Of a stretch of 64,000 nucleotides of DNA, positions 20,978-32,450 are shown piece by piece. The notes under the pieces were generated by a model. The model worked only from the letters and a program-made list of their open reading frames with translations. It ran no database searches and was not told where the DNA came from. The stretch comes from Cricetibacter osteomyelitidis. GTDB lineage: Bacteria > Pseudomonadota > Gammaproteobacteria > Enterobacterales > Pasteurellaceae. The stretch spans positions 1 to 64,000 of the forward strand of contig NZ_SLYB01000001.1 in assembly GCF_004340985.1 (NCBI RefSeq), given 5' to 3'. The number at the start of each line of letters is the position of its first letter. Within the stretch, counting starts at the first letter, position 1. The position numbers were made by a program, and so were the translations under genes.

Positions 20978-21001
20978 AAGGGCGTATAACAATACGCCCT
21001 T
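20978..21001. other. Hairpin between dksA and pcnB without a T-tract
   Basis: AAGGGCGTAT (20978-20987) and ATACGCCCTT (20992-21001) make a 10-bp perfect stem with an AACA loop. On the transcribed minus strand no U-run follows, so it may be an mRNA processing or attenuation hairpin rather than a full terminator. Confidence 0.5.
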
Positions 21002-21021
21002 GAAGTTACAGATTAATTAAA

Positions 21022-21471
21022 TTAACCCACCATTTGTTTTTCACGAATTTCCGCTAAGGTTTTGCAATCGATACATAAGTCTGCGGTCGGACGGGCTTCC
21101 AAACGGCGAATACCGATTTCTATACCGCAAGATTCGCAATAACCGAAATCTTCCGTCTCGATTTTTTTCAATGTGCGTTCGATTTTTTTCAATAGTTTAC
21201 GTTCGCGGTCGCGGTTGCGTAATTCTAAACTGAATTCCTCTTCTTGTGTCGCGCGGTCGGCAGGATCCGGGAAGTTTGCCGCCTCGTCACGCATATGTTC
21301 TACGGTGCGGCTGGCTTCGTTTACGATTTGATCGTGCCAGGCTTGCAGAATTTTCTTGAAATGAAGTAATTGTTCTTCATTCATATATTCTTCACCGTTT
21401 TTTTCGATATATGGTTTTACTCCAGCTAAAGCCAAAGGACTTAATGAATTTTGTTGGGTTGTAGTAGCCAT
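21022..21471 (-). CDS. dksA: RNA polymerase-binding transcription factor DksA
   Basis: Binds the secondary channel of RNA polymerase and, with ppGpp, adjusts rRNA and amino-acid promoters. The coiled-coil tip region ([12 protein letters not shown]) and the C-terminal zinc finger CESCG...CIDC are present. The frame is open 47 codons further upstream, but GGAG followed by TAAAT before the ATG at 21471, and homology beginning there (MATTTQQNS), fix the start at 149 aa. It leads the dksA-pcnB-folK cluster. E. coli has gluQ between dksA and pcnB; that gene is absent here. Confidence 0.96.
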   Translation of the reverse strand: MATTTQQNSLSPLALAGVKPYIEKNGEEYMNEEQLLHFKKILQAWHDQIVNEASRTVEHMRDEAANFPDPADRATQEEEFSLELRNRDRERKLLKKIERTLKKIETEDFGYCESCGIEIGIRRLEARPTADLCIDCKTLAEIREKQMVG

Positions 21472-21656
21472 ATTTACTCCTTGAATAAGAAAATGCGCCC
21501 TTGTTAGGATGAAAAACATCCACAGACAATGTAAAAGACCCGAGTTCCTATTGTTGTTAACCATTGTGATTTTAAAATCGTTATAAATAGCAGAACTTGC
21601 GGAATTTAGCAAATGGAAAGTGAGAAATTTATGGTTTTTTACATATCTTTTTTCAG

Positions 21657-21678
21657 TTTTGTGATCTGTCTTCCAAAA
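21657..21678 (+). promoter_or_regulatory. Possible CRP/Sxy-type (CRP-S) half-conserved site before comEC
   Basis: The 22-mer contains TTTTGTGATC and ends in CCAAAA. The left half matches a CRP site well and the right half poorly. Competence genes in H. influenzae, including rec-2, use CRP-S sites that need Sxy. No clean -10 lies at the right spacing, so this is weak. Confidence 0.3.
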
Positions 21679-21764
21679 ATAACGTTCACTTTGGGCTTTT
21701 GCTAACGGAATCTGCCATGAGTCTTTTATAAAGACCTTTCTAAATGCAAAAAGTGCGGTAAAAA

Positions 21765-24053
21765 ATGAAAAAATTTACATTAGATCACGTAGCCGGATTA
21801 ATTATTCTTTGTAGTTTGACTTTGTTATGGTTGCCGGATTTTTTATTATTGTCTTGGCAGTGGTGTTTTATCGGGATTACTGTAGGGTTAATCCTGTTCG
21901 TATTCGGCGGTCGTATGCGAGCAACTTTTTGGCTAATGGTAATAGGATTTTTTTGTGTGGGCTATGTTCATAACACTGCATTGAATTTAATGGAAAAAGC
22001 CGGTTCGGTTCATCTGCTTGAGCAAAAAGATACGATAGAATTTTATATTGAGGAAATTATTACGCAACAAGGTTATACATCATTAATCGTGACAACTAAA
22101 GATCCGCAGCACAGAATTTATGTGAATTGGAAAGTTGCGGATAAACCCCGGTTAGGTGAATGGTGGAAAGGGAAATTACGTTTTCGACCAATCTCTTCTC
22201 GTTTGAATTTGGGCGGTTTTGACCGGCAGCAGTGGTATTTTTCGAAAGCTGTTACCGCTTATGCGTCCATTAAAAGTGCGGTCAAAATAGCAGAAAAAAA
22301 CGATTGGCGAAATCAGCGGTTATCACAATCCTTAGAACAAACGAAAATGTTAATACAACAAGGGTTATTAATGGCATTGGCTTTTGGTGAACGGGCGTGG
22401 TTACCTAATGATGTATGGCAAATTTATCAGCAAAGCAATACGGCTCATTTGATCGCCATTTCCGGTTTGCATATCGGTTTGGCAATGAGTTTAGGATTTG
22501 CACTGGCACGAGCGGTGCAGTTTTTTCTGCCTACCCGCTGGATCTCGCCTTATTTTCCTTTAATCAGCGGATTATTACTCGCTCTGATTTATAGTTATTT
22601 AGCAGGATTTGCCATTCCCACTTTTCGGGCGATAACGGCGATCAGTTTGGTATTGGTGATACGTTTTTATCGAGGATATTGCACTGTTTGGCAGCTTTTT
22701 TTGCGAACGGTGGCGATTTTGCTGTTATTTGATCCCATAATGATCTTATCCGCCAGTTTTTGGCTTTCAGCAGGTGCAGTGTGCTGTTTGATTGTGTGGT
22801 ATCAGCTTTTTCCCTTATCAAATTGGCTGACTACACAATCAAGATGGTACAAAATGCGCTATGTTTTCGGCTTATTTCATTTGCAGTTGGGCTTGTTATT
22901 GCTGTTTACGCCTATTCAATGGGCGTTATTCGGCGGTTTTTCAGGCGGCGGTTTTATTGCGAATCTGGTTGTGGTGCCTTTGTTCAGCTTAGGATTAGTG
23001 CCGCTGGTTTTGTTTGCGGTGTTTACGCAAGGAGCGTTTAATTCGTGGGTTTATGCAGATCATTTGGCACATTGGATCACCGGGTTTCTTACTTTATTTC
23101 AACACCAATGGATTACCGTATCGCATCAAACTACGCTGATTTTTACCGCACTTTTAGCGATGTTGATCTTTTACATCGCTTATCGAAAATCAGCTCGTTG
23201 GTTGTCAGAATACGGTATAAGTGCGGTAGGTTTATTTTTATTTTCCAGTCTTTCACTCGTTTATCATTATATTCATAAACCAAACTGGCAATTGGTTATG
23301 CTTGATGTGGGACAGGGTTTGGCGGTGTTACTTGTAAAAGATCAACGAGCGATACTTTATGACACGGGAGCCGCTTGGTCGGGGGGAAGTATGGCTGAAA
23401 TTGAAGTGCTACCTTATATACAAAGGCAGGGATTGATTTTGGAGCAATTGATTTTAAGTCACGACGATAATGATCATTCCGGCGGAGCAAGGAGGGTATT
23501 ACGGCAATATCCGACAGTGTCTTTGTTGTCATCGTCCTATAAAAACTATGGTGAAACTCACCGCACTTTTTGTAAGAGCGGAAAGCGGTGGCAATGGCAA
23601 GGATTGGATTTTCAGGTTTTATCTCCAAAGTCCGTTGTTGCAGAAGCGAAAAATCCTGATTCTTGCGTGCTGTTAGTCAGTGACGGTACATATAAAATTT
23701 TACTTACAGGGGATGCGGATATGGCAACGGAAAATCAAATTGCTCAACAAGTGGGCAAAATCCATGTATTGCAAGTAGGGCATCACGGCAGTAAAACTTC
23801 TACGGGCGAAAAATTATTAAAACACGGCCAACCGCAGATTGCATTAATTTCCAGCGGGCGTTGGAATCCCTGGGGATTTCCTCATAATATCGTGACAGAA
23901 CGACTTAATCGTTATCAAAGCACAGTCTATAATTCCGCAGTTTCAGGACAAGTGAATGTGAATTTTTATGTAAATGAAAGTGGGAATGAAATTAAAATTG
24001 AAACGGCGAGAACTGCTTTGTCGCCATGGTATGCGGGCTATTTTAGTCGATAG
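21765..24053 (+). CDS. comEC: Competence DNA-uptake channel ComEC (Rec2)
   Basis: Inner-membrane channel that brings a single DNA strand into the cytoplasm during transformation. It has an N-terminal membrane region and a soluble DUF4131-like segment. The Competence domain with many transmembrane helices follows ([16 protein letters not shown] near residue 235). The C-terminal metallo-beta-lactamase-like domain starts near residue 510 ([37 protein letters not shown]). All 762 aa are intact with no frameshift. An uptake signal ends four bases before the start codon, and the gene contains several more. The host's many uptake signals make an active competence system plausible. Confidence 0.95.
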   Translation: MKKFTLDHVAGLIILCSLTLLWLPDFLLLSWQWCFIGITVGLILFVFGGRMRATFWLMVIGFFCVGYVHNTALNLMEKAGSVHLLEQKDTIEFYIEEIITQQGYTSLIVTTKDPQHRIYVNWKVADKPRLGEWWKGKLRFRPISSRLNLGGFDRQQWYFSKAVTAYASIKSAVKIAEKNDWRNQRLSQSLEQTKMLIQQGLLMALAFGERAWLPNDVWQIYQQSNTAHLIAISGLHIGLAMSLGFALARAVQFFLPTRWISPYFPLISGLLLALIYSYLAGFAIPTFRAITAISLVLVIRFYRGYCTVWQLFLRTVAILLLFDPIMILSASFWLSAGAVCCLIVWYQLFPLSNWLTTQSRWYKMRYVFGLFHLQLGLLLLFTPIQWALFGGFSGGGFIANLVVVPLFSLGLVPLVLFAVFTQGAFNSWVYADHLAHWITGFLTLFQHQWITVSHQTTLIFTALLAMLIFYIAYRKSARWLSEYGISAVGLFLFSSLSLVYHYIHKPNWQLVMLDVGQGLAVLLVKDQRAILYDTGAAWSGGSMAEIEVLPYIQRQGLILEQLILSHDDNDHSGGARRVLRQYPTVSLLSSSYKNYGETHRTFCKSGKRWQWQGLDFQVLSPKSVVAEAKNPDSCVLLVSDGTYKILLTGDADMATENQIAQQVGKIHVLQVGHHGSKTSTGEKLLKHGQPQIALISSGRWNPWGFPHNIVTERLNRYQSTVYNSAVSGQVNVNFYVNESGNEIKIETARTALSPWYAGYFSR

Positions 24054-24075
24054 CTTATTAATTAATCAGCTATAA

Positions 24076-24104
24076 TTGGCTAAACAGATAAATCAAGGTA
24101 CAAT
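24076..24104 (+). promoter_or_regulatory. Promoter of the msbA-lpxK-kdsB operon
   Basis: TTGGCT (24076-24081), a 17-bp spacer and TACAAT (24099-24104), ending 33 bp before the msbA ATG. Confidence 0.6.
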
Positions 24105-24137
24105 GCCCACAATATTAATGCAGATAGAAAAGAAATT

Positions 24138-25904
24138 ATGTCAAATCAAATGCAAGATAAAGATCTTAGCACCGGGCAAACCTTCAAACGTTTATGGCCG
24201 ATTATCGCACCGTTCAAATGGGGATTGGTCGCGGCAGGAATCGCTTTAATTCTTAATGCGGCGGCAGATGCCAGCTTAATTTCAATGCTTAAACCTTTGT
24301 TAGATGACGGTTTTGGTAAAGCCGATTCCGGTTTTTTGAAAATGATGGCGTTTGTTGTGGTCGGCTTGATTATCTTACGCGGTCTTACCAATTTTACTTC
24401 TCAATATTGTTTGGCTTGGGTGTCGGGTAAGGTGGTCATGATGCTGCGTCGCCGCTTATTCCGTCATTTAATGTATATGCCGGTGTCTTATTTTGACACG
24501 AATTCAACAGGTAAATTGCTTTCTCGTATCACTTATGATTCGGAACAGGTGGCTAATTCTTCTTCCGGTGCACTGATTACGATTGTGCGTGAAGGGGCTT
24601 ATATTCTGTCATTGCTTGGTGTGATGTTTTACACCAGCTGGGCGTTGACGTTAGTGTTATTCGTTATCGGACCGATTATTGCGGCACTGATTCGTGTAGT
24701 ATCCAAACACTTTCGCCGATTAAGCAAAAATATGCAGGACTCCATGGGCGAAGTGACATCCAGTGCGGAACAAATGTTGCACGGACATAAGGTAGTATTA
24801 TCCTTTGGCGGTCAGCAAATTGAAGAAAAACGTTTTAATGAAGTGAGCAACGATATGCGTAGCAAAGGAATGAAAATGGCAATGGCCAATGCCATTTCCG
24901 ATCCTATCGTGCAGATTATTGCTTCTTTTGCCTTGGCTGCCGTGTTGTATTTATCCACCTTGCCGGAAATTATGGATGATAATCTTACCGCCGGTTCCTT
25001 TACCGTAGTATTTTCATCTATGCTGGCAATGATGCGTCCGTTAAAATCTTTAACTAACGTTAACGCCCAATTTCAACGGGGAATGGCAGCCTGTCAAACC
25101 TTATTTGCTATTTTAGATCTGGAAACGGAAAAAGATCTGGGCAGTTATAAAACAGAAAGAGCGGTGGGAAATTTAGTGTTTAATAATGTCGCTTTTGCTT
25201 ATCAAGGCAAAGATCAACCGGCACTAAATAATATTTCCTTTACCATTCCTGCGGGTAAAACCGTGGCATTAGTGGGGCGTTCCGGTTCCGGCAAATCCAC
25301 CATTGCCAACCTTGTCACACGTTTTTATGATATTGAAAAAGGTCATGGCGAAATCACCTTAGATGGTGTGAATATTCAAAATTATACCTTGGCGAATTTG
25401 CGGGAAAACTGTGCGGTGGTATCGCAACAGGTGCATTTATTTAATGATACGGTAGCGAATAATATTGCTTATGCTGCCACGGATAAATACAGCCGTGAAG
25501 AAATTATTAAAGCGGCGACGGCGGCACATGCTATGGAATTTATCGAAAAATTAGACCTGGGTTTAGATACCGTAATCGGCGAAAACGGTACGAATTTATC
25601 CGGCGGTCAACGCCAGCGTTTGGCTATTGCTCGTGCCTTATTGCGTAATTCCCCGGTGTTGATTTTAGATGAAGCCACATCCGCCTTAGATACGGAATCA
25701 GAACGTGCAATTCAAGCCGCATTGGAAGAATTGCAAAAAGATCGCACGGTTTTAGTGATTGCACACCGTCTCTCCACTATCGAAAAAGCCGATGAAATTT
25801 TAGTCATCGAACACGGTGAAGTAAAAGAACGGGGCAATCACAACACCTTATTAGCACAAAAAGGTATTTATCATCAATTACATCAAATGCAGTTTGGTCA
25901 CTGA
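24138..25904 (+). CDS. msbA: Lipid A/phospholipid flippase MsbA (ABC exporter)
   Basis: Homodimeric ABC exporter that flips core-lipid A across the inner membrane. The N-terminal six-helix transmembrane domain spans about residues 20-320. The ATPase domain has Walker [10 protein letters not shown] (near 380), Q-loop region [10 protein letters not shown], signature LSGGQRQR, Walker [13 protein letters not shown] and the H-loop in [10 protein letters not shown]. The length of 588 aa matches E. coli (582). It is followed after 18 bp by lpxK, the usual operon. Confidence 0.96.
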   Translation: MSNQMQDKDLSTGQTFKRLWPIIAPFKWGLVAAGIALILNAAADASLISMLKPLLDDGFGKADSGFLKMMAFVVVGLIILRGLTNFTSQYCLAWVSGKVVMMLRRRLFRHLMYMPVSYFDTNSTGKLLSRITYDSEQVANSSSGALITIVREGAYILSLLGVMFYTSWALTLVLFVIGPIIAALIRVVSKHFRRLSKNMQDSMGEVTSSAEQMLHGHKVVLSFGGQQIEEKRFNEVSNDMRSKGMKMAMANAISDPIVQIIASFALAAVLYLSTLPEIMDDNLTAGSFTVVFSSMLAMMRPLKSLTNVNAQFQRGMAACQTLFAILDLETEKDLGSYKTERAVGNLVFNNVAFAYQGKDQPALNNISFTIPAGKTVALVGRSGSGKSTIANLVTRFYDIEKGHGEITLDGVNIQNYTLANLRENCAVVSQQVHLFNDTVANNIAYAATDKYSREEIIKAATAAHAMEFIEKLDLGLDTVIGENGTNLSGGQRQRLAIARALLRNSPVLILDEATSALDTESERAIQAALEELQKDRTVLVIAHRLSTIEKADEILVIEHGEVKERGNHNTLLAQKGIYHQLHQMQFGH

Positions 25905-25922
25905 TTTTCGAGATAAAAGACA

Positions 25923-26903
25923 ATGAACTTTTGGTATTCCCACTCTTGGTTAGCTTGGTTGTTATTGCCGTTGTCATTATTATTTTTATTGATCACGGCA
26001 ATTCGTCGAGCTTGTTACCGCTTGGGAATTTTTAAATCCTACAAAGCGGATATTCCTGTCATTATTGTAGGGAATTTGTCCGTGGGTGGAAACGGTAAAA
26101 CGCCGATGACGATTTGGCTAGTAGAGCAGTTGCAAAAGTGCGGTCTAAAAGCGGGGATTATTTCCCGCGGTTACGGCAGTCAATCGAACATTTTTCCTTT
26201 GTTGGTACAAGCGGATTCCGATCCTAAATTAGCCGGTGATGAACCGGTGTTAATGGCAAAGCGTACCGGAGTGCCGGTGTGTATTTCTCCGAATCGTCAG
26301 GAAAGCATTGAATTATTACAGAAAAAGAATAAACTTGATGTGATTATCGCCGATGACGGGTTACAACATTATAAACTGCAACGAGATCTTGAAATTGTGG
26401 TTATGGATGCCGAACGTGGTTTGGGTAATGGTTTTGTGTTGCCCGCAGGTCCTTTGCGTGAGCCAAAAGTGCGGTTAAATTCAGTCGATTTTATAGTGGC
26501 TAACGGCAAAGCCAATGAATATACTCAAAACGTGATGACGTTAGTGCCGAAATTTGCTGTGAATTTAGTCAGCGGTGAAAAGCGATTATTAACAGATTTC
26601 TCCCAAGTGAATGCGATGGCAGGGATTGGTAATCCGCAACGGTTTTTTACCATGTTACGGTGTTTGAATATTCAACTATCCGATACGCAGGCCTTTGCGG
26701 ATCATCAAACCTTTAATGTTGAGTCGTTGCAAAAATTTCCGCAAAATCAACCGCTCTTTATGACGGAAAAAGATGCGGTGAAATGCCGGGAATTTGCTCA
26801 ACCGGATTGGTGGTTTGTGCCGGTGGAAGCAGAACTTTCCGGACCTGATGTGAACCGCTTAATTGAAAAAATTCAACAGCTTGTGCATAAGGAGCCGAAA
26901 TGA
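25923..26903 (+). CDS. lpxK: Tetraacyldisaccharide 4'-kinase
   Basis: Phosphorylates the 4' position of the lipid A disaccharide precursor at the inner membrane. An N-terminal membrane helix ([18 protein letters not shown]) is followed by the P-loop [13 protein letters not shown] near residue 56 and the [19 protein letters not shown] segment near 140. The length is 326 aa. It overlaps the next gene by 4 bp (ATGA), indicating coupled translation. Confidence 0.96.
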   Translation: MNFWYSHSWLAWLLLPLSLLFLLITAIRRACYRLGIFKSYKADIPVIIVGNLSVGGNGKTPMTIWLVEQLQKCGLKAGIISRGYGSQSNIFPLLVQADSDPKLAGDEPVLMAKRTGVPVCISPNRQESIELLQKKNKLDVIIADDGLQHYKLQRDLEIVVMDAERGLGNGFVLPAGPLREPKVRLNSVDFIVANGKANEYTQNVMTLVPKFAVNLVSGEKRLLTDFSQVNAMAGIGNPQRFFTMLRCLNIQLSDTQAFADHQTFNVESLQKFPQNQPLFMTEKDAVKCREFAQPDWWFVPVEAELSGPDVNRLIEKIQQLVHKEPK

Positions 26904-27100
26904 CTGCTCAAACAGAGCCCCAAATAAATCCTAAGTTGTTAGAAATTGTAGCCTGTCCCCTATGCCAAGGACGATTAAAATACGACAAAGAAAATGACCG
27001 TTTGATCTGCAATTTTGACCATGTGGCTTATCCTATTGAACTAGGCGTGCCGGTGTTATTAGCCGAGCGAGCCGTAACCATTTACGAACAGGAAAAATAA
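26900..27100 (+). CDS. Trm112-family small protein (YcaR-like)
   Basis: A 66-aa protein with [17 protein letters not shown] near the N-terminus, a CxxC that could form part of a zinc site together with a later Cys ([19 protein letters not shown]). This matches the Trm112/UPF0434 family, known in bacteria as YcaR between lpxK and kdsB. Its precise function in bacteria is unclear to me. It overlaps lpxK by 4 bp and lies 1 bp before kdsB. Confidence 0.9.
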   Translation: MTAQTEPQINPKLLEIVACPLCQGRLKYDKENDRLICNFDHVAYPIELGVPVLLAERAVTIYEQEK

Positions 27101-27101
27101 A

Positions 27102-27860
27102 ATGAGTTTTACAGTAATTATTCCCGCCCGCTTTGCATCAAGCCGTTTGCCGGGCAAGCCGTTGGCAGATATTGCGGGCAAACCGATGATTGCTCACGTG
27201 GTTGAAAAAGCCAGATTATCCGGAGCCCGCCGTGTGATTGTGGCGACCGATAATTTAGATGTGAAAAGTGCGGTGGAAAATTTGGCAGAAGTATGTTTAA
27301 CATCGGAAAAACATAATTCCGGCACGGAACGTTTGGCGGAAGTGGTAGAAAAATTAGCTATTCCTGATGATGAAATTATTGTGAATATTCAAGGGGATGA
27401 ACCGTTAATTCCGCCGGTTATTGTACAGCAAGTGGCAGATAACTTAGCGAAATACCAAGTGAATATGGCGAGCCTTGCGGTGGAAATTCATGAGGCGGAA
27501 GAACTTTTCAACCCAAATGCCGTCAAAGTGCTGACCGATAAAGACGGTTATGTGCTGTATTTTTCCCGTGCGGTGATTCCGTGGGATCGCGATCAATTCG
27601 CCAAAACCACTGATCCGAAGCGTGTTCAGCTTATGGCAAACTATTTGCGTCATATCGGCATTTATGCTTATCGTGCGGGTTTTATCAAGCAATATGTGCA
27701 ATGGGAACCTACAGCGTTGGAAAAAATTGAATCCCTGGAACAATTGCGTGTTTTATGGAACGGTGAGAAAATTCATGTGGAGTTGGCCAAAGAAGTGCCG
27801 GCCGTTGGGGTTGATACGTTGGAAGATTTGGAAAAAGTGCGGTCGATTTTAGCAAAATAA
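27102..27860 (+). CDS. kdsB: 3-deoxy-manno-octulosonate cytidylyltransferase
   Basis: Activates Kdo as CMP-Kdo for the lipid A inner core. The N-terminal nucleotide-binding motif is [15 protein letters not shown], followed by [11 protein letters not shown] near residue 98 and the catalytic-site region [10 protein letters not shown] near 185. The length of 252 aa fits the family (248 in E. coli). Last gene of the msbA operon core; the DUF937 gene begins 24 bp later. Confidence 0.96.
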   Translation: MSFTVIIPARFASSRLPGKPLADIAGKPMIAHVVEKARLSGARRVIVATDNLDVKSAVENLAEVCLTSEKHNSGTERLAEVVEKLAIPDDEIIVNIQGDEPLIPPVIVQQVADNLAKYQVNMASLAVEIHEAEELFNPNAVKVLTDKDGYVLYFSRAVIPWDRDQFAKTTDPKRVQLMANYLRHIGIYAYRAGFIKQYVQWEPTALEKIESLEQLRVLWNGEKIHVELAKEVPAVGVDTLEDLEKVRSILAK

Positions 27861-27884
27861 TTTAAACCAAATAGAGAAAGTAGT

Positions 27885-28544
27885 ATGTTAGATAAAATTA
27901 TCGGTTCGGCAATCAGTAGTGCATTGGGTGGTGGCAATACCGCAAATGAGAATTCAAATTCATCACCTATCGGCAGTATTTTAGGTGGTCTTATTCAATC
28001 ACAAGGTGGTGTGGAAGGCATTTTCGGTAAATTACAACAAGGCGGTTTGGGTGATTTATTGGAATCCTGGATCGGTACGGGTCAAAATAAACCAATGCAA
28101 TCCAACCAAGTGAATGATGTGTTTGGTGACGATACTATTTCTGAAGTAGCACAACAAGCAGGCGTGGATAAAACCCAAGCTCAAGATATTCTCTCTCAAG
28201 CGTTACCGCAAATTATTGATATGCTGACACCAAACGGTCGTGAAGGCGGTGTAAGAACCGATAGTTTAGCACGGCAGGCTCAACAAGCACAAAGCCAAGA
28301 TGGTTTCGGCTTGGATGATTTATTAGGCGGCGTGTTAGGCGGGTTATTTGGTGAGGGAGCGATGCAGGAGCAAGCTCAACCTACACAAACACAACAACGT
28401 GTAAACGATAACCCGTTTGGTGATATTTTAGGGCAGATTTTTAATCAACCGACCCTTACCAGCCAAACTTCCGAACCGAGTAGTAACGATGAATTGGCAC
28501 AGGATATCGGTTCAATTTTAAATGGTATGTTTAAAAATAAATAA
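27885..28544 (+). CDS. DUF937 (YidB-like) protein
   Basis: A Gly/Gln-rich acidic protein of 219 aa. The segment [36 protein letters not shown] (about residues 72-108) resembles the helical repeat of DUF937/YidB proteins. Gly-Gly-Leu-rich stretches ([27 protein letters not shown]) flank it. It is longer than E. coli YidB (about 130 aa). There is no signal peptide. Its stop codon overlaps the uvrC start by one base. Function unknown. Confidence 0.8.
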   Translation: MLDKIIGSAISSALGGGNTANENSNSSPIGSILGGLIQSQGGVEGIFGKLQQGGLGDLLESWIGTGQNKPMQSNQVNDVFGDDTISEVAQQAGVDKTQAQDILSQALPQIIDMLTPNGREGGVRTDSLARQAQQAQSQDGFGLDDLLGGVLGGLFGEGAMQEQAQPTQTQQRVNDNPFGDILGQIFNQPTLTSQTSEPSSNDELAQDIGSILNGMFKNK

Positions 28545-30373
28545 TGATGTTTGATGCGAAGTCTTTCCTTGCCAATGTTGCCCATCAGCCGGGCGTTTAT
28601 CGGATGTATGACGATAAAGGCACGGTGATTTATGTAGGTAAAGCAAAGGATCTGAAAAAGCGTTTAAGCAGTTATTTTCGTTCTAATTTAAGCAGTAAGA
28701 AAACCGAAGCCTTGGTGTCGAATATTCATCATATAGACACTACGGTGACCAGCTCCGAAACGGAAGCGTTGCTGCTTGAGCATAATTTTATTAAAGAATA
28801 TCAGCCCCGTTATAACGTATTGCTACGGGATGATAAATCCTATCCTTATATTTTACTCACCAAGGAACGCCATCCGCGGATCACCGCTTATCGCGGTACG
28901 AAAAAAATTCAAGGTGAATATTTCGGTCCTTATCCCCACGCCGGAGCAGTGCGGGAAACCTTATCTTTAATGCAGAAACTGTTTCCGGTGCGGCAATGCG
29001 AAAATTCCGTTTATAACAACCGTTCCCGTCCTTGTCTGCAATATCAAATCGGCCGTTGTACGGCCCCTTGTGTCGTAGGTTATGTGACGGATGATGACTA
29101 TAATCAGCAAGTGGACTACGCACGTTTGTTTTTACAAGGTAAAGATCAATTGGTGTTAGAGAGTCTTATCGGCAAAATGGAAAATGCCAGCCGTAATTTG
29201 GATTTTGAAAGTGCAGCGCGTTTTCGTGATCAGATCCAAGCGGTGCGGGCGGTAGTAGAAAAACAATTTGTTTCCAATGAACGCTTGGATGATATGGATA
29301 TTATCGCGATTGCCTATCAGCATGGATTGGCTTGTGTGCAGGTGCTGTTTATCCGCCAAGGCAAAGTGTTGGGTAATCGCAGTTATTTTCCTAAAGTGCC
29401 GGCCAATACGGATCTTTCCGAGCTGACGGCAACTTTTGTGGGGCAGTTTTATTTGCAGGCTCATCAAGGCCGAACTATTCCGAACAGCATTATTGTGGAT
29501 CACAAATTAGCGGAAAAAGACGAGCTGGAAACCTTGCTGTGGGAACAGGCGGGCAGAAAAGTGCAAATTCAAGACAGTACCAAAGGTAATAAGAGCAAAT
29601 ATTTACAACTGGCACAAATGAATGCCAAAACCACGCTGACCACGCAGTTAAAACAAAAATCGTTGATTTCCGAACGCTATCATGCATTGCAAAATCTGCT
29701 CGGTATTACGGCAATCAAACGTATGGAATGTTTTGATATCAGCCATACAATGGGTGAACAAACCGTAGCTTCTTGTGTAGTCTTTAACGAAAACGGTCCG
29801 TTAAAATCCGATTACCGCCGTTTTAACATCGAAGGCATTACTGGCGGAGATGATTACGCCGCTATGGCTCAAGCCTTGAAAAAACGTTATGATCGCGATT
29901 TAGAACCAGAAAAAATTCCCGATGTTATTTTTATTGACGGCGGTAAAGGGCAGCTAAACCGAGCCTTAGAGGTGTTCCGTAATCTCAATGTAAAATGGGA
30001 TAAAAACCGACCGCACTTAATCGGCGTAGCGAAAGGTGTCGATCGCCGAGCCGGATTGGAAACCTTGATTATCAGTAAACAAGACCGTGAGATTCACCTG
30101 CCCGACGATGATTTAGCCTTGCATTTAATTCAGCATATCCGCGATGAATCTCATAATCACGCTATCAGCGGACATCGCAAAAAACGGGCAAAAGCCTTTA
30201 CCCACAGCGGTTTGGAAAATATTGAAGGCATTGGTGCAAAACGCCGTCAGGCATTATTGAAATATTTAGGCGGTATGCAAGGGGTGAAAAATGCCACGAT
30301 AGATGAAATAGCCTCTGTGCCGGGAATTTCAAAATCGTTAGCAGAAAAAATCGTAGAGGCATTAAAATCTTAG
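28544..30373 (+). CDS. uvrC: UvrABC excinuclease subunit C
   Basis: Makes both incisions flanking DNA lesions in nucleotide excision repair. The N-terminal GIY-YIG nuclease ([20 protein letters not shown]) makes the 3' cut. A UVR/UvrB-binding motif ([17 protein letters not shown]) lies near residue 220. The RNase H-like domain ([15 protein letters not shown]) makes the 5' cut, and tandem helix-hairpin-helix motifs close the protein ([18 protein letters not shown]). At 609 aa it is family length. Two ATGs in a row (28544, 28547) could serve; the first overlaps the preceding stop by 1 bp. Confidence 0.97.
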   Translation: MMFDAKSFLANVAHQPGVYRMYDDKGTVIYVGKAKDLKKRLSSYFRSNLSSKKTEALVSNIHHIDTTVTSSETEALLLEHNFIKEYQPRYNVLLRDDKSYPYILLTKERHPRITAYRGTKKIQGEYFGPYPHAGAVRETLSLMQKLFPVRQCENSVYNNRSRPCLQYQIGRCTAPCVVGYVTDDDYNQQVDYARLFLQGKDQLVLESLIGKMENASRNLDFESAARFRDQIQAVRAVVEKQFVSNERLDDMDIIAIAYQHGLACVQVLFIRQGKVLGNRSYFPKVPANTDLSELTATFVGQFYLQAHQGRTIPNSIIVDHKLAEKDELETLLWEQAGRKVQIQDSTKGNKSKYLQLAQMNAKTTLTTQLKQKSLISERYHALQNLLGITAIKRMECFDISHTMGEQTVASCVVFNENGPLKSDYRRFNIEGITGGDDYAAMAQALKKRYDRDLEPEKIPDVIFIDGGKGQLNRALEVFRNLNVKWDKNRPHLIGVAKGVDRRAGLETLIISKQDREIHLPDDDLALHLIQHIRDESHNHAISGHRKKRAKAFTHSGLENIEGIGAKRRQALLKYLGGMQGVKNATIDEIASVPGISKSLAEKIVEALKS

Positions 30374-30649
30374 TTTTTACACAATAATTTCGTTTGTTAT
30401 TTGCTTGTTTTAAATGAGAGTTTAATGATTGCTCGATTTGTTTTGTGTTTTTCTATGTAAAATTAGATTTTTTTCAAAATTTAAATAAAATTCTTATCTT
30501 TTTATTGCAGATAGGAGTTTTTTTATTTTTTTTGTTTAATTTTTATTATTTTTTAGTTAATCTTATGACGAAAAACAGGGAAGTCGTACTTGTTATGACT
30601 TGAATTATTAACCGCAGCCAATGTCTGCATAACGCATCATCATAAAACT
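30374..30649. other. AT-rich intergenic region before sstT
   Basis: These 276 bp contain long T-runs (around 30518-30555) and a small AAGTC/GACTT hairpin near 30581-30601. There is no clear terminator for uvrC, no obvious Shine-Dalgarno directly before the sstT ATG, and no tRNA. Confidence 0.5.
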
Positions 30650-31906
30650 ATGAATACATCACGTTTCTTTTCATTATTTTTCCATGGAAGTTTGGTTAAA
30701 CGAATTTCCATCGGTTTGATCTTAGGTATCATTTTAGCCTTAATCTCTCCTGCATTAGAGCCTACATTAAATGTTAATTTAGCTGAAAAAGCCGGATTTT
30801 TAGGGGCTATTTTTGTCCGAGCATTGCGTTCTGTTGCACCAATTTTAATTTTTATGCTGGTTATTGCGGCAATAGCCAATAAAAAAGCCAGTTCAAAAAG
30901 TAATATGAAAGATATTATTGTGTTATATCTACTGGGGACATTTTTAGCAGCATTCGTGGCTGTTATCGCCAGCTTTGTTTTTCCGAGTAGGATTACATTA
31001 GTAGTACCTGAAGGCGAATTATCTCCGCCGTCAGCCGTGACGGAAGTATTAAAAACAGTATTGTTTAATGCAATTGACAATCCGTTTAATGCTTTAGCTA
31101 ATGCAAACTTTATCGGTATTTTAGCATGGGCTGTGGGATTGGGAATTGTATTACGCTATGCTTCTGATACGACTAAAAATATGGTGAATGATTTTTCCGA
31201 AGCAATTTCCAAAATCGTACATGTCGTGATTTCTTTTGCACCGTTCGGGGTATTTGGATTAGTGGCAGAAGCACTTGCCGATAAAGGATTAAGTGCCTTA
31301 GACAACTATATTCGATTATTAGAGGTATTAATCGGGGTAATGTTATTCGTTATGTTTGTGGTGAATCCTCTCATTGTTTATTGGAAAATCCGTCGAAATC
31401 CGTATCCATTAGTGTGGGAATGTGTGAGTACCAGCGGTTTAACCGCATTCTTTACGCGTAGCTCTGCCGCCAATATTCCGGTAAATATGGAATTGGCAAA
31501 ACGTTTGGAATTGGATGAAGAAGTTTATTCCGTGTCTATTCCGTTGGGGGCAACGATTAATATGGCCGGTGCGGCAATAACGATTACTGTATTGACTCTG
31601 GCTGCAGTGCATACTCTTGGCATAGATGTACCATTCGATACAGCTATCTTATTAAGTATCGTTGCCAGTCTTTGTGCTTGCGGTGCTTCCGGTGTCGCCG
31701 GCGGTTCGCTGTTATTAATTCCGCTTGCTTGTAGTTTATTCGGTATCCCAAATGAAATTGCCGCACAAGTTATCGGGGTAGGCTTTATTATCGGTGTATT
31801 ACAAGATTCTACGGAAACTGCGTTGAATTCATCAACGGACGTACTATTTACTGCGGCAGCTTGTATCGCAGAAAAAAACAGAGAGCAAAAATCTTTAATT
31901 GAATAA
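30650..31906 (+). CDS. sstT: Sodium-dependent serine/threonine transporter
   Basis: Na+-coupled uptake of L-serine and L-threonine across the inner membrane (DAACS family). It is highly hydrophobic and matches E. coli SstT along its length: [12 protein letters not shown] at the start, [14 protein letters not shown] near residue 270, the re-entrant-loop region [14 protein letters not shown] near 300, and [22 protein letters not shown]. The length of 418 aa agrees. The start rests on homology because no clear ribosome site is visible. It is convergent with rpsO through a shared terminator. Confidence 0.95.
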   Translation: MNTSRFFSLFFHGSLVKRISIGLILGIILALISPALEPTLNVNLAEKAGFLGAIFVRALRSVAPILIFMLVIAAIANKKASSKSNMKDIIVLYLLGTFLAAFVAVIASFVFPSRITLVVPEGELSPPSAVTEVLKTVLFNAIDNPFNALANANFIGILAWAVGLGIVLRYASDTTKNMVNDFSEAISKIVHVVISFAPFGVFGLVAEALADKGLSALDNYIRLLEVLIGVMLFVMFVVNPLIVYWKIRRNPYPLVWECVSTSGLTAFFTRSSAANIPVNMELAKRLELDEEVYSVSIPLGATINMAGAAITITVLTLAAVHTLGIDVPFDTAILLSIVASLCACGASGVAGGSLLLIPLACSLFGIPNEIAAQVIGVGFIIGVLQDSTETALNSSTDVLFTAAACIAEKNREQKSLIE

Positions 31907-31945
31907 GCGGACTACAATCCGCTTTTACCTGATTTTTCATAACAA

Positions 31946-31970
31946 AAAAGCTCCCGATTCGGGAGCTTTT
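31946..31970. terminator. Bidirectional terminator between sstT and rpsO
   Basis: AAAAGCTCCCG (31946-31956), an ATT loop, CGGGAGCTTTT (31960-31970): a perfect 11-bp stem with A- and T-tails on both sides. Confidence 0.92.
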
Positions 31971-31991
31971 CCTTCTGGAATATTTCGCAAA

Positions 31992-32261
31992 TTAGCGACG
32001 TAAACCTAAACGTGCGATAGTTGTAGTGTAAAGTTCTAAATTAGTACGTTTTAAGTAATCTAAAAGTTTACGACGACGAGAAACCATGCGTAATAAACCG
32101 CGACGACCGTGGTGATCTTTTTTGTGAACTGCAAAGTGACTTTGTAAGTGGTTGATTTGTGCAGTTAATAAAGCGATTTGTACTTCAGATGAACCGGTAT
32201 CTTTACCGTCACGACCATATTCAGCAACGATTGCTGCTTTTTGCTCGGTTGTTAGAGACAT
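31992..32261 (-). CDS. rpsO: 30S ribosomal protein S15
   Basis: Primary 16S rRNA-binding protein of the small-subunit platform. The complete 89-aa sequence carries the conserved [21 protein letters not shown] and [21 protein letters not shown] segments. AGGAGT lies before the ATG. E. coli rpsO is autoregulated through its leader; the leader here is about 70 nt, and I could not show the pseudoknot. Confidence 0.98.
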   Translation of the reverse strand: MSLTTEQKAAIVAEYGRDGKDTGSSEVQIALLTAQINHLQSHFAVHKKDHHGRRGLLRMVSRRRKLLDYLKRTNLELYTTTIARLGLRR

Positions 32262-32337
32262 TTGTTACTCCTAATAAATTTGAGTGTTGAGATACATCAT
32301 TCGCCGATCTCTACTCCAGCGATGACAGCGAAGTTGA

Positions 32338-32366
32338 ATTGTAGTGGGGAAGCGGGATAAAAGCAA
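32338..32366 (-). promoter_or_regulatory. rpsO promoter
   Basis: On the minus strand, TTGCTT (32366-32361), a 17-bp spacer and TACAAT (32343-32338). Confidence 0.55.
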
Positions 32367-32450
32367 GAAAAATCTCAAAAAAAGACCGCACTTTATGCTA
32401 AAAACAGGGACGTATTAAATACGCCCCTGCTCATATAATAATTTTATTAA

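Noticed and set aside
21469-21612. 47-codon N-terminal extension of dksA
   Set aside because: A clear ribosome site and family homology start at 21471; the extension overlaps the promoter region.
30565-30603. 12-codon leader frame before sstT
   Set aside because: No ribosome site and no regulatory codon pattern; likely chance in AT-rich DNA.
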